This document shows positions 27,271 to 35,600 of a stretch of 64,000 bases of DNA, piece after piece. The stretch is from assembly GCA_021850505.1 (NCBI GenBank), contig JAJZLW010000102.1, positions 1 through 64,000 on the forward strand. Reading direction: 5' to 3'. The notes below the pieces were generated by a model. The model had not been told where the DNA came from and made no database searches. It was given only the letters and a program-made list of their open reading frames with translations. The DNA is from Thermoplasmata archaeon (GTDB lineage Archaea > Thermoplasmatota > Thermoplasmata > Thermoplasmatales > Thermoplasmataceae). Numbering within the stretch: position 1 is the stretch's first letter; every line of letters begins with the position of its first letter. The position numbers were made by a program, and so were the translations under genes.

Positions 27271-28182
27271 GTGAAAGGTAGGTCTCTGGATATACTTGCT
27301 TTTATAGCCATGGCATCCTTCTGGGCAATAAACTATCCTGTTCTGAAAATTTCATTCAATTATGATGATCCCTTTGCAATTCTTTTCTACAGGATACTTT
27401 TCGCAGGAATTTCGGCGCTGATCATATTCTCGCACCGTCTAAGGATGCCGCGTGACTTCAAAACCAACCTGAAGATATTTGCGGTTGGTCTTCTCAGCAT
27501 GGTGCTCTTCATGACATTCTGGTTCCTTGGGGAACAGGTTGAGCCCGCATCACTTTCCTCTATTCTCGTATACACCTTCCCGATATTTTCCCTTGTCTTC
27601 TCGGGTATGTTTCTGGGTGACCGACTCACAATTGAATCTATACTTGCATCCATCCTCGGATTCGCCGGCGTGGTGCTGATATTCGTCGAGCAGATCGGGT
27701 TGACTTCGATTTTTGGTGCCTTGCTCCTTGTAATCAGCGCCATATTCTGGGCGCTTGGGACCATTTTCTATAAAAAATATCTTTCTGGGGTTAGTCCCGT
27801 GAGCGTCAATACACTTCAACTTCTTTACTCAATACCTGTCTTATTTATCTTGGCTGTCGCAATTTCACCGGCGGGTGTATTCAGTGTGAATTATCAGACT
27901 GTTCTCCTATCATTAATATTAGGCGTGCCCGGGACAGCGGTTGCCTATCTGATATATTTTCACCTGTTCCGTAAGTACGATGTCTCTGAAATATCATCTT
28001 ACTTTTTCGCGGTACCGGCTCTTTCAATTGTTTTCAGTTTTGCAATCCTCGGAGAAAAAAGCTCATACCTGACATACATTGGTTTCGTAATGATTTCTGT
28101 TGGTATGTTTGTTTCATACAGCAAAAAGAAGAAAACCGTAAAGGATAAGGAAACTGGCATTGTGACTGAAGACAGATCTTGA
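27271..28182 (+). CDS. EamA/DMT-family transporter
   Basis: A 303-residue membrane protein with ten helices in two EamA repeats. Each repeat shows the family pattern: SFWAINYPVLK and ASLSSILVYTFPIFSLVFSG in the first, ISAIFWALGTIFYKK and ALSIVFSFAILGEK in the second. Such proteins export amino acids or other small metabolites. The start is GTG, about 30 nt after AT-rich sequence. It is convergent with the next MFS gene, with 1 nt between the stops. Confidence 0.9.
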   Translation: MKGRSLDILAFIAMASFWAINYPVLKISFNYDDPFAILFYRILFAGISALIIFSHRLRMPRDFKTNLKIFAVGLLSMVLFMTFWFLGEQVEPASLSSILVYTFPIFSLVFSGMFLGDRLTIESILASILGFAGVVLIFVEQIGLTSIFGALLLVISAIFWALGTIFYKKYLSGVSPVSVNTLQLLYSIPVLFILAVAISPAGVFSVNYQTVLLSLILGVPGTAVAYLIYFHLFRKYDVSEISSYFFAVPALSIVFSFAILGEKSSYLTYIGFVMISVGMFVSYSKKKKTVKDKETGIVTEDRS

Positions 28183-28183
28183 A

Positions 28184-29386
28184 TCAGGTTTCATTGTTAA
28201 TCCTGCGGCCGAAAATAAATACCATCAGTGATATGATGATTCCAATTCCTGATATTATTCCCCAGAATGTTAAGATGGATGCGGAGAACCGGCCCAGCAG
28301 GAAGGTTCCCATAAGAGGGGCAAACGGGACGGTAAAACCAACTATCACCTGAAATGCTCCAAAGTACTGGCCACGCTTATCTGACGGCGCCAATTTACCA
28401 ATCATGCTGTAGGCAACAGGGCTTATGATATTTTCACCCATTGTTATAAAGAAAACGTCAAGCAGCAGATAAAGAGTGCTCGAGAAAAAAGCAAGTGAAA
28501 GAAAACTGAAAGCATAAACTGCGCCTCCTATTGCTATTCTCGTGTGATCGTTTACATGACGGAAAAGCCAGTTTATGGGTATCTGCATCGTAACGACGAA
28601 AATTCCGTTTAATCCGTATAAAATACCGATGAATCTGTTTGTAAGATGATCGAAATTACTCCAGAATAATGTAAGGGTTGTGCCCCACTGACCGGTTACA
28701 AACCATATCAATGCAAGTATGATACAAAGAATTATGAACTTGTGATCTTTTGATGGAAATGACATCCCTCCCTGGACACCTGCCGGATGCTCCGGTTCCT
28801 TTATGTAAATATAGAAGAGGAAGAAATCCAGAAGCGAAATGACCGCCGGAACCGCAAAAACATAACCATAGTTAAAATATGCAAGGAACCCTCCAAGGGC
28901 AGGACCAACTGAAAAACCGAGGTTTGCTGCTATTCTGAGTATGCTGAATGCGTCATTACGCTTTGTTTCCTCGACTATATCTGTTATCAGAACATTATCG
29001 ACTATTCCCTGTATTGTCACAAGCGGTTCAATCGCTATAAACGAGATGATAAGAAGGTAAAGCGATGAATGAGTGAAGGCGGAGTAGGCCATAAGGGTAT
29101 ATGTTAGAAGAAGGAGGGGCGGGATAAGAATACCGACCTTCCTTCTCCCGATTCTGTCTATCAGGTTTCCACCATAAATGCTTGCCGGGAGAGAAACCAT
29201 TGCTGTGCCAAAGAACAGCAGGCCTATTTCAAAGTAAGGAATACCCCTGATAAGTGACAGGTATACGGGTATAAAGATCCAGGCGGCAGATCTTCCGAGC
29301 GTTCTCACCAGCTGTGTTAATGAAATTACAGATACTGCCCTGTTTGAAAGTAATTCCCTGTAATTCTTTCCTGAGAAGGTTTCCAA
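28184..29386 (-). CDS. MFS transporter, paralogue of the one at 4.2-5.4 kb
   Basis: A 400-residue, 12-helix major facilitator. The loop 2-3 motif is GGNLIDRIGRRKVGIL, and the sixth-helix region ends in EPEHPAG. The order of conserved segments, including FFITMGENIISP and KLAPSDKRGQYFG, parallels the MFS protein at 4150-5424. Both are probably exporters from one lineage-specific family. The substrate is unknown and there is no neighbouring regulator. Confidence 0.87.
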   Translation of the reverse strand: METFSGKNYRELLSNRAVSVISLTQLVRTLGRSAAWIFIPVYLSLIRGIPYFEIGLLFFGTAMVSLPASIYGGNLIDRIGRRKVGILIPPLLLLTYTLMAYSAFTHSSLYLLIISFIAIEPLVTIQGIVDNVLITDIVEETKRNDAFSILRIAANLGFSVGPALGGFLAYFNYGYVFAVPAVISLLDFFLFYIYIKEPEHPAGVQGGMSFPSKDHKFIILCIILALIWFVTGQWGTTLTLFWSNFDHLTNRFIGILYGLNGIFVVTMQIPINWLFRHVNDHTRIAIGGAVYAFSFLSLAFFSSTLYLLLDVFFITMGENIISPVAYSMIGKLAPSDKRGQYFGAFQVIVGFTVPFAPLMGTFLLGRFSASILTFWGIISGIGIIISLMVFIFGRRINNET

Positions 29387-29494
29387 GTGTCAAATCCAGA
29401 CCTCATTTAAAAGGACTAATTAAGGAGATTGAAAGGCAAAGAGTGAAATTTAATAGATAAACTTAAATACTATATTTGTCTGACAAAACTAACA

Positions 29495-30355
29495 ATGGTA
29501 GAACTGACTGAAAAGACCCTTATTTCTTTTAAACGATGGATGTCAAATGAAAGAAAAAGCCAGTTAACTGTCAGACAATACTCCTTTTTTGCCTCACTGT
29601 TCATTGATTTTATTAAGAAAGAGATTAACGAAATAAACGAGGAAGATATTGAAAGGTTCAAACAGTTCCTTGTTGTTGAAAAGAAATACTCAAAGAGCAG
29701 TCAATATCTGTGCATAAAGGCATTGCGACTGTTATATAAGTCATGCCATATTCAGCCACCATATAACCTTACATCACCAAGAAGGCCAAGAAGCGTGCCA
29801 AAATATCTTACCGAGCATGAAACCTCCCGGTTGTTGTCGTTTGCTTCGAGAAACCCAAAAACCCTGGCAATAATATCAACACTTGCCTACACAGGATTAA
29901 GGGTAAGCGAACTATGCTCACTGAATATAGAGGATGTCGATCTCGAAGAGAAGGTTATGAGGGTAAGGCATGGCAAGGGAGATAAAGACAGAATTGTAAT
30001 CATGAGTGATGAGTGCGCTGACTCAATCGAAAAATACATGAAATCCAGGGTACTGGTAAGAACAGACAGTGAAGCACTTTTCTTAAGCAGGAAGACGAGC
30101 AGATATGATCCTACTTCGATCCAGCGCCTGGTTAAAAAGATTGCAAAGGAATCTGGAGTGATCAAGAATGTCACTCCGCATGTGCTGAGGCATACGTTTG
30201 CAACCTCAATCATGAGGAATGGCGCGAATCTGAGATTCATCCAGGAAATACTTGGTCATTCAAGTATCTCTACAACTCAGATATATGTGCATCTGGATGA
30301 CGGAGCAATGCGCCAGATGTACCAGAAACATAAACCTGTATACCGATCAAGATGA
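29495..30355 (+). CDS. xerA: XerA tyrosine recombinase
   Basis: A 286-residue site-specific recombinase of archaeal XerA size. An N-terminal SAM-like core-binding domain spans residues 1 to about 95. The catalytic residues are all present: R136 (YTGLRVSEL), K161 (RHGKGDK), H229 and R232 (PHVLRHTFATS), H255 (LGHSS) and Y264 (TQIYVH). XerA resolves chromosome dimers at a dif-like site in archaea. The gene stands alone with a TATA-like box about 25 nt upstream and no att-like repeats, so a housekeeping role is more likely than a phage integrase. No dif-like site was recognised nearby. Confidence 0.92.
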   Translation: MVELTEKTLISFKRWMSNERKSQLTVRQYSFFASLFIDFIKKEINEINEEDIERFKQFLVVEKKYSKSSQYLCIKALRLLYKSCHIQPPYNLTSPRRPRSVPKYLTEHETSRLLSFASRNPKTLAIISTLAYTGLRVSELCSLNIEDVDLEEKVMRVRHGKGDKDRIVIMSDECADSIEKYMKSRVLVRTDSEALFLSRKTSRYDPTSIQRLVKKIAKESGVIKNVTPHVLRHTFATSIMRNGANLRFIQEILGHSSISTTQIYVHLDDGAMRQMYQKHKPVYRSR

Positions 30356-31399
30356 TCTTTTTATTATGTAATCTGACAGCCAAATAAGAAAATCTTTCAT
30401 ATCCTGTCTGCCCGGAGATTTCGCAATATACTTCTTTGAATTTCCAGCGAGTTTCTTTGAAAGATCGATGGAATAGTCAAGTGAACCGGTTCTTTCAACT
30501 ATCTTCTTGACCCTTTCGAATTCATCGTCGCTTACGTTACCGCTTCTTATTGCGCTGGAGAGGAATTCTCTTTCATCGGATGTCCCGTTCTCCATTGCTT
30601 TAAGGATCAGGAGCGTCTTCTTCCCCTCGTTTATGTCGCTCTTGACTGATTTACCCAAAACCTTTTCATCTCCGAAGAGCCCGAGGAGATCATCATGTAG
30701 CTGGAAAGCTAAACCGAGTGAATAGCCATAGCTGCTCAGCATATTCAGTTTTTCTCTTGTGCCTGAAAGAATGGCGCCCATTCTCAAAGGACCTTCAATT
30801 GTATACCTGGCAGTTTTCCAGAGGTGCACCCTCATTAGGTCCTTGACGGTAAACTCATCATCGAAGAATGAATTGATATCTATCAACTGTCCGTGGCCGG
30901 TGGCCTCGAATATGTTACTTAACTCCATATCAGCCTGTGTGAGCAGCAGTGGATCAAAACCTGATTTGAGAAGGGCCTGGTGGCAGTAGGAATCTGCCAG
31001 ATCAGACGCTATTATCGCAATGCTTTCCGCATGATGCTTCAAATCCTTACGGTTCCCGTAAAGTTTTTCAAGAACCTGCAGATGGAAAGCTGGCTTTCCC
31101 CTTCTAATCATGCTCTGATCCATTATATCATCCTGAATGAGAAAATAAGTCTGGGAGATTTCAGTGCAGATAGATGCATTGTATATCCTTGAATCGGGTT
31201 CCTTGAACATGGAGTATCCGGAAACCATCAGTACAGGTCTTATTCTTTTGCCGCCGTTCAGTGTGAATTCCTTGATCAGGGACGCCACCCGGGTGACAAG
31301 CGGATCAATCGATGTTTCAACCTTTTCGGTCAGGAAATAACTGAGTGATTTCTCGACCTCTGATTTTGTGCGGCCCATGTATTCTGTAAAATCGTGCAA
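30347..31399 (-). CDS. idsA: Polyprenyl diphosphate synthase (GGPP/GFPP synthase type)
   Basis: A 350-residue trans-prenyl elongating enzyme that would supply geranylgeranyl or longer chains for archaeal membrane lipids. The chain-length region and first Asp-rich motif read SQTYFLIQDDIMDQS. KTARYTIEGPLRMGA follows, and the second motif is FQLHDDLLGLFGD. The conserved GGKRIRPVL is near the N-terminus. The product chain length cannot be fixed without structural comparison. Its product would feed the CarS step encoded at 49.4 kb and quinone prenylation by UbiA at 3.3 kb. The 3' end overlaps xerA by 9 nt in convergent orientation. Confidence 0.93.
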   Translation of the reverse strand: MHDFTEYMGRTKSEVEKSLSYFLTEKVETSIDPLVTRVASLIKEFTLNGGKRIRPVLMVSGYSMFKEPDSRIYNASICTEISQTYFLIQDDIMDQSMIRRGKPAFHLQVLEKLYGNRKDLKHHAESIAIIASDLADSYCHQALLKSGFDPLLLTQADMELSNIFEATGHGQLIDINSFFDDEFTVKDLMRVHLWKTARYTIEGPLRMGAILSGTREKLNMLSSYGYSLGLAFQLHDDLLGLFGDEKVLGKSVKSDINEGKKTLLILKAMENGTSDEREFLSSAIRSGNVSDDEFERVKKIVERTGSLDYSIDLSKKLAGNSKKYIAKSPGRQDMKDFLIWLSDYIIKRSS

Positions 31400-31457
31400 C
31401 TTATATCATGGGAGTATAGTAATGTAATAAAATTGTTTTATTATTATAACTGCCCAA

Positions 31458-32492
31458 TCAGAAAACGGTCAGATGGAAGATTATGTGAAACATCTCACCA
31501 ACTGCGAATGTTGCAGCAGCTGTCAGGAGAGTTAGCAGGCTGGCCCTCAAGGCGGATCTGAGGATTCTTGCATTCATTGATAAAGCCACTATTGAATTTG
31601 ATATTGCCTGGGTAATGGCAACCAGAGTCACTGAAAGCAGGAGAGCAGGTATCCTTGACAGAATCAGGAAAGGGAAAATTGCAATGAAAGCACCGAGAAG
31701 GTAATATGAAGCAGTTGTCAACGCAGATTTTTTTGATTTTTCCTTCAGGTCATCTATTTCCATCTTCTGTTTTTTGGACGGATCAAACATGCTTTGTTTC
31801 TGTATCTGATGGATCCTGAATTCGCTCTGTGATTTTGATGAAAGATAAGAACCGAGAGACATGCTCATCGCACCGCTGATTGCTACAACGAAGCCACCGA
31901 GTGCAATCAGGTATTGATCGAAAAGAATAGCTGTCAGACCTGCGATAGATCCAAGAACTTCAACCAGTCCGTCGCTCATACCATAAATAATATCTCTGTT
32001 CTTCTCAATTTCTTCCTCTGTCTTCTCTATCTGTTTTTCAAATACATCCTCATGATTTATTTCCTGATCCAGTATGGTCTCTAGCTTGTTCCTTAAATCC
32101 GACCCTTCGGCTTGTGTGGATATCATGTCTTTATACATGGATATCGCGCGTATTTCACCGTGCTCAAGCATCCTTATTGTCAGTACGGGACCTATCAGTC
32201 TCATGACGAAAAATAAAAACCTTATTTTTAGCCGGTTTCCCTTCATCTTTGACGGATCTTCAGATATGTTCTTAAGTTCCTGCTCCCAGAAACTGGCATG
32301 TTCGTGCTCTATCCTTGATAACTCAAGCAGCTGGCTCCTGAACTGATCGTCTGAGATCTTCTTTGCTAACTTTTCGTAAAAAAGGCGGTCTGTAATTTCA
32401 TCTCTGTAGAAATCAAGAGCTTTTCTGCGAAATTCTGCAGGTTCCACACACCGTTGATGCTTTTTAAAGTATAAATTTGATGCTTGAGTCAT
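31458..32492 (-). CDS. Ferritin-like domain fused to a VIT1/CCC1-type membrane transporter
   Basis: A 344-residue protein. The first roughly 170 residues resemble a rubrerythrin/ferritin-like four-helix unit, with E/H pairs such as FYRDEITDRLFYEKLA, SRIEHEHASFWEQEL and ILDQEINHEDVFE. The rest is a five-helix VIT1/CCC1 domain with the GMSDGLVEVLGSIAGL motif. This is the layout of membrane-bound ferritin A (MbfA), which moves Fe2+ or Mn2+ across membranes. Iron export or detoxification suits an acidophile in metal-rich water; direction and metal are inferred. Confidence 0.85.
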   Translation of the reverse strand: MTQASNLYFKKHQRCVEPAEFRRKALDFYRDEITDRLFYEKLAKKISDDQFRSQLLELSRIEHEHASFWEQELKNISEDPSKMKGNRLKIRFLFFVMRLIGPVLTIRMLEHGEIRAISMYKDMISTQAEGSDLRNKLETILDQEINHEDVFEKQIEKTEEEIEKNRDIIYGMSDGLVEVLGSIAGLTAILFDQYLIALGGFVVAISGAMSMSLGSYLSSKSQSEFRIHQIQKQSMFDPSKKQKMEIDDLKEKSKKSALTTASYYLLGAFIAIFPFLILSRIPALLLSVTLVAITQAISNSIVALSMNARILRSALRASLLTLLTAAATFAVGEMFHIIFHLTVF

Positions 32493-32553
32493 TACTGGAT
32501 ATTAATTATTCTATAATAATTGTTATTGTAAAAACATGACGTATTGAATAAAA

Positions 32554-33636
32554 TCAGCCTGAAATTATGGGTGTGATAGTGAAAGAAAGAATGAACATGG
32601 CAAGCACACAGGCTGCTATTACGTAATCCCTGGTTGGAAGTTTTGCATAGTCGTCAAGTGGTGGAGGATGTGTCAGACCCATAAAGATGGCCAGGAAAAC
32701 CAGGATGATCCAGCCGAAATAGTAAAGAGTGAAGTAGAATAGTAATGCTATGAATATGTAGCTAATATATTTTGAATTTCTCCCTAGAACTCCACGTGCC
32801 ACATGCCCGCCGTCAAGCTGGCTTACAGGAAGAAGATTGAGTGCAGTGGCAAAAATACCAACCCAGACGGCTAGTTCCATGGGGAATATTGGTACTTTCG
32901 ACGGCATTAACAGACCGAGAACGTGGTAAATTATTGGAAACTGAACGACAAGAAGCGTCGAGGGGATACTGACAGGTACAAAGACGTGCTGCAGGTAATT
33001 GGCAATAAACAGGAGTGGAAAAGCTGTAATGAAACCAAATATTGGACCGGCCGCGCCTATTTCAAGCATTGCCTTCCTGTTGGGTATTGGGTCCCGCAAT
33101 GATATGAAGGCACCAAATGTTCCAATGGAAAATGGAACAGGTATGAAGAAGGGAAACGAAGCCTTTACCTGATACCGCTTTGCTACGATATAATGGCCGA
33201 TTTCGTGTATTCCGAGTATCAGAAGAAGCGGTGCAGAAAAAAACACCAAACCGTATTCAACTGCATAAAGATCCATCAGGGGACCAGGTTTAAGAAAACT
33301 CAGGGAAAAGCCAGCCCCAACATATATTGTAGAAGCCAGTGTAAGAACGAAAAGAACAAGATTTACCCGATTGCTTCTATACCTTTCAGCAGGACGATGC
33401 CTGACCACGATGAATTTCTCATTCTCTTCGGACATGAATGGTATGTACCCTTTGGGTACGAGGACCTTCCTTAATTCCTCAAAGGATTCATTCAGGCCAG
33501 GATTGTCGTCACTGAAATAGTAAAAGAATACGTCTAATGGTGTAACTGCTATCTCGTAGCTCTTCACGTACCGATTTACAATCGCTACAAGATCCTTTAG
33601 ATCTTCATTCTCTATCTTGCCTTCCTTGAACTCCAA
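32554..33636 (-). CDS. Site-2 protease family (M50) membrane metalloprotease
   Basis: A 360-residue protein. A soluble N-terminal domain of about 90 residues precedes several transmembrane helices. The zinc motif is H144-EIG-H148 in LGIHEIGHYIVAKRY, and the third ligand region is LPVSQLDGGHVARG. A PFFIPVPFSIGTFGAFI segment lies between them, as in the archaeal S2P group. These proteases cleave membrane-anchored regulators; the target is unknown. The 5' flank carries a structured GC-rich segment described separately. Confidence 0.9.
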   Translation of the reverse strand: MEFKEGKIENEDLKDLVAIVNRYVKSYEIAVTPLDVFFYYFSDDNPGLNESFEELRKVLVPKGYIPFMSEENEKFIVVRHRPAERYRSNRVNLVLFVLTLASTIYVGAGFSLSFLKPGPLMDLYAVEYGLVFFSAPLLLILGIHEIGHYIVAKRYQVKASFPFFIPVPFSIGTFGAFISLRDPIPNRKAMLEIGAAGPIFGFITAFPLLFIANYLQHVFVPVSIPSTLLVVQFPIIYHVLGLLMPSKVPIFPMELAVWVGIFATALNLLPVSQLDGGHVARGVLGRNSKYISYIFIALLFYFTLYYFGWIILVFLAIFMGLTHPPPLDDYAKLPTRDYVIAACVLAMFILSFTITPIISG

Positions 33637-33649
33637 TTAAATTCCCCAC

Positions 33650-33842
33650 TTTAGGAACTTTTCCCCAGGTTAACGGCGATTAATCACCCCTCATAATCCC
33701 TGACCCGCTGGGGAATTTTTGGTCCGCTGCTGATCGGAACGTCACTGCACGGTGACCCGCCGTAAGCTCATTCCGGAGCCCATAGCTGAACCAGTTAATG
33801 TCGCACGTCGTCATACGTGATCATGAATCACACGTACTTTTT
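33650..33842 (+). ncRNA. Candidate structured noncoding RNA
   Basis: A GC-rich stretch (above 50% by eye, in an AT-rich intergenic gap of about 320 nt) with no ORF but many complementary segments. These are TTCCCCAG 33661-33668 with CTGGGGAA 33708-33715; ACGGCG 33673-33678 with CGCCGT 33758-33763, which crosses the first as a pseudoknot; TCCG 33723-33726 with CGGA 33735-33738; GTCAC 33741-33745 with GTGAC 33752-33756; GCTC 33766-33769 with GAGC 33776-33779; and GTGAT 33817-33821 with ATCAC 33827-33831. A T-run follows at 33838-33842. The plus strand is favoured because T-runs follow the first and last hairpins. It did not match SRP, RNase P or common riboswitch signatures that I know. Confidence 0.5.
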
Positions 33843-33959
33843 AGTGGACTTTTCATGATGTAAATAAGATTTTTAACCTTTATTGAATATAATTTCCAAA
33901 AATTCCGTTATTAAATAAGTATCGGTAAGGAAAGTATTTCAATACAATTTATAATCTAT

Positions 33960-35267
33960 TCACCAGTCGTCAGAGAAAACAACTGCATCAGATTTTTTCT
34001 TTGAAAATATATAGATATGGATATCAGCAATGTACCAGATAATGCCGGCTATAATGAATATTCCTCCTAATGTAAAAAGGACCCCTATAGATATTCCGTA
34101 CGCGTAGACAATAAAGGCAATTACCATCAAGAGTGTTCCTACGTTTAATAAATAAAGAGAAAGAGAAAAGACTTCGGTTCTTGGGGACCTGGCAGAGATT
34201 ATCCCCGGCAGGAGCAGCGGGGCGTAGCCCATTATGGTTGAACCAATAAAACCGATGCTTATTGCATGTATAAATGCAATTTTTATTCCATATAGAAGGC
34301 CATCGCTGGAATATAACACACCAAGGATCAGACCGGAAATAAGCCAGAGATATGACAAAAATGCGGCAAATCTTGTAAAGTTCACAGTGCTTTTCCTGAA
34401 TATAGATATTATAGTCAAAGACCGCCCGGACTTTTCTGTTTTAATAAATAAAATTAACTGTGCGAGAGCAAATGGAAAGGCGCCGATCAGAAATATCCAT
34501 GGAGCAAGAAAATCATCAACCGTTATTGAAAAAGCAGGCATGATGAAGTCGACAATGACTGCAACAAATGAAATTGCCACAGATATATCCAACAACTTCT
34601 TTCTTCCAACTGAAGGTGAAGAAGGAGATGTCTTGATCATTACACCCATAATAACTGAACCCACAAATCCAAGCAGAACAAGGTAAAGCAGTGGGTAAGT
34701 GAATTCCTGTAATCCAATCACCTGATCTATAATCAAAAGAAAGGTTGTCAGCAAGAGAGATAGTGCTGAAAGGACCATGTACGAATCACCATCATCGATT
34801 TTTCTTGATCCTTTGCTGATACCATCCCATACAAGATACAAATATCTCATGGAATAAAGAAGAAGAAGGACAAAAGCAGATAAAGTAAATTCAAATGAAA
34901 AAGAAGTAGGTAAATTAGAGAATGTTATTAAAACTTGAAAAGCTATTATTATCACAAGAAAAACGTAATCCAGGTTTCCAGTAATTGGTGTGTTGCCACG
35001 GAAAGTCGGGACTAGCACTGATGCAACTCCGCTCACAAATAGTACTAAAAAACCAAAGATCTGCAGATTTGGATGCTCGAAAAAATAAATGTTAAAATCG
35101 GGTATGTATCCAGAAAGCATAAGAAGGCGGATAAAACCCATAAGCGTGGCTATGATGCCGAAAATTGTGCCTACAATAACGTAGGAAAGCAAGACTTTTC
35201 GACGTTTTACGAAGACATCTTTGAAGTCTTTGCCGGACTGGACATTTCCTGTAGCAGCTTTATCCAA
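33960..35267 (-). CDS. NnrS-like polytopic membrane protein
   Basis: A 435-residue protein with about 12 helices. Two histidine-containing helix starts, EHPNLQIFGFLVLF and HAISIGFIGSTIMGYAPLLLP, fit the pattern of NnrS proteins, which bind heme/copper and are linked to nitric-oxide stress. No denitrification genes are in the window, so the role could be general oxidative or metal stress. The call rests on motif resemblance and topology rather than strong identity. Upstream, toward the divergent ribonucleotide reductase gene, is a palindromic candidate operator. Confidence 0.6.
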   Translation of the reverse strand: MDKAATGNVQSGKDFKDVFVKRRKVLLSYVIVGTIFGIIATLMGFIRLLMLSGYIPDFNIYFFEHPNLQIFGFLVLFVSGVASVLVPTFRGNTPITGNLDYVFLVIIIAFQVLITFSNLPTSFSFEFTLSAFVLLLLYSMRYLYLVWDGISKGSRKIDDGDSYMVLSALSLLLTTFLLIIDQVIGLQEFTYPLLYLVLLGFVGSVIMGVMIKTSPSSPSVGRKKLLDISVAISFVAVIVDFIMPAFSITVDDFLAPWIFLIGAFPFALAQLILFIKTEKSGRSLTIISIFRKSTVNFTRFAAFLSYLWLISGLILGVLYSSDGLLYGIKIAFIHAISIGFIGSTIMGYAPLLLPGIISARSPRTEVFSLSLYLLNVGTLLMVIAFIVYAYGISIGVLFTLGGIFIIAGIIWYIADIHIYIFSKKKSDAVVFSDDW

Positions 35268-35474
35268 TATTCTTGTAAAGCAACATTCGCTTTAAAGTTT
35301 CCCCAGAAAGTTTACATATTGCACGTCTTGAATCATGCCAAAAATCTGTAAATCATGCTAATATGACATCTGTCTTGTTACATAAAAAGCATAGGAAAAT
35401 CATTTTTCTGCATGGAAAAACGTACCAAGAGCCAATAATCAATACCGACTGATGTTAAGGTAATTACTATTTCC

Positions 35475-35486
35475 CGATAATTATCG
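35475..35486. promoter_or_regulatory. 12-bp perfect palindrome, candidate operator upstream of nrdJ
   Basis: CGATAATTATCG is a perfect palindrome directly before, and partly touching, a TATA-like TTTATTTAT (35488-35496). The same 12-mer recurs at 55882-55893 upstream of another gene. Position over the promoter suggests a repressor site controlling the ribonucleotide reductase gene. Confidence 0.45.
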
Positions 35487-35600
35487 ATTTATTTATCAAT
35501 CCTGATCACATACTTGATAACATATGATTATCAGTTTAGGGAACAAAAAGGCTTTATTGCACCTCAGGGATCTAAAGGATACCGAAAAAAGTGGTTCAGA

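Noticed and set aside
29495..30355. XerA as an integrase of a mobile element
   Set aside because: Size and sequence fit the housekeeping archaeal XerA, the gene is isolated among core genes, and no attachment repeats or cargo are seen.
33650..33842. Assignment of the GC-rich segment as SRP RNA or RNase P RNA
   Set aside because: A GCTGCTGATCGGAAC phrase superficially recalls SRP helix 8, but the required loop order is absent on both strands, the segment is too short, and RNase P conserved regions are missing.
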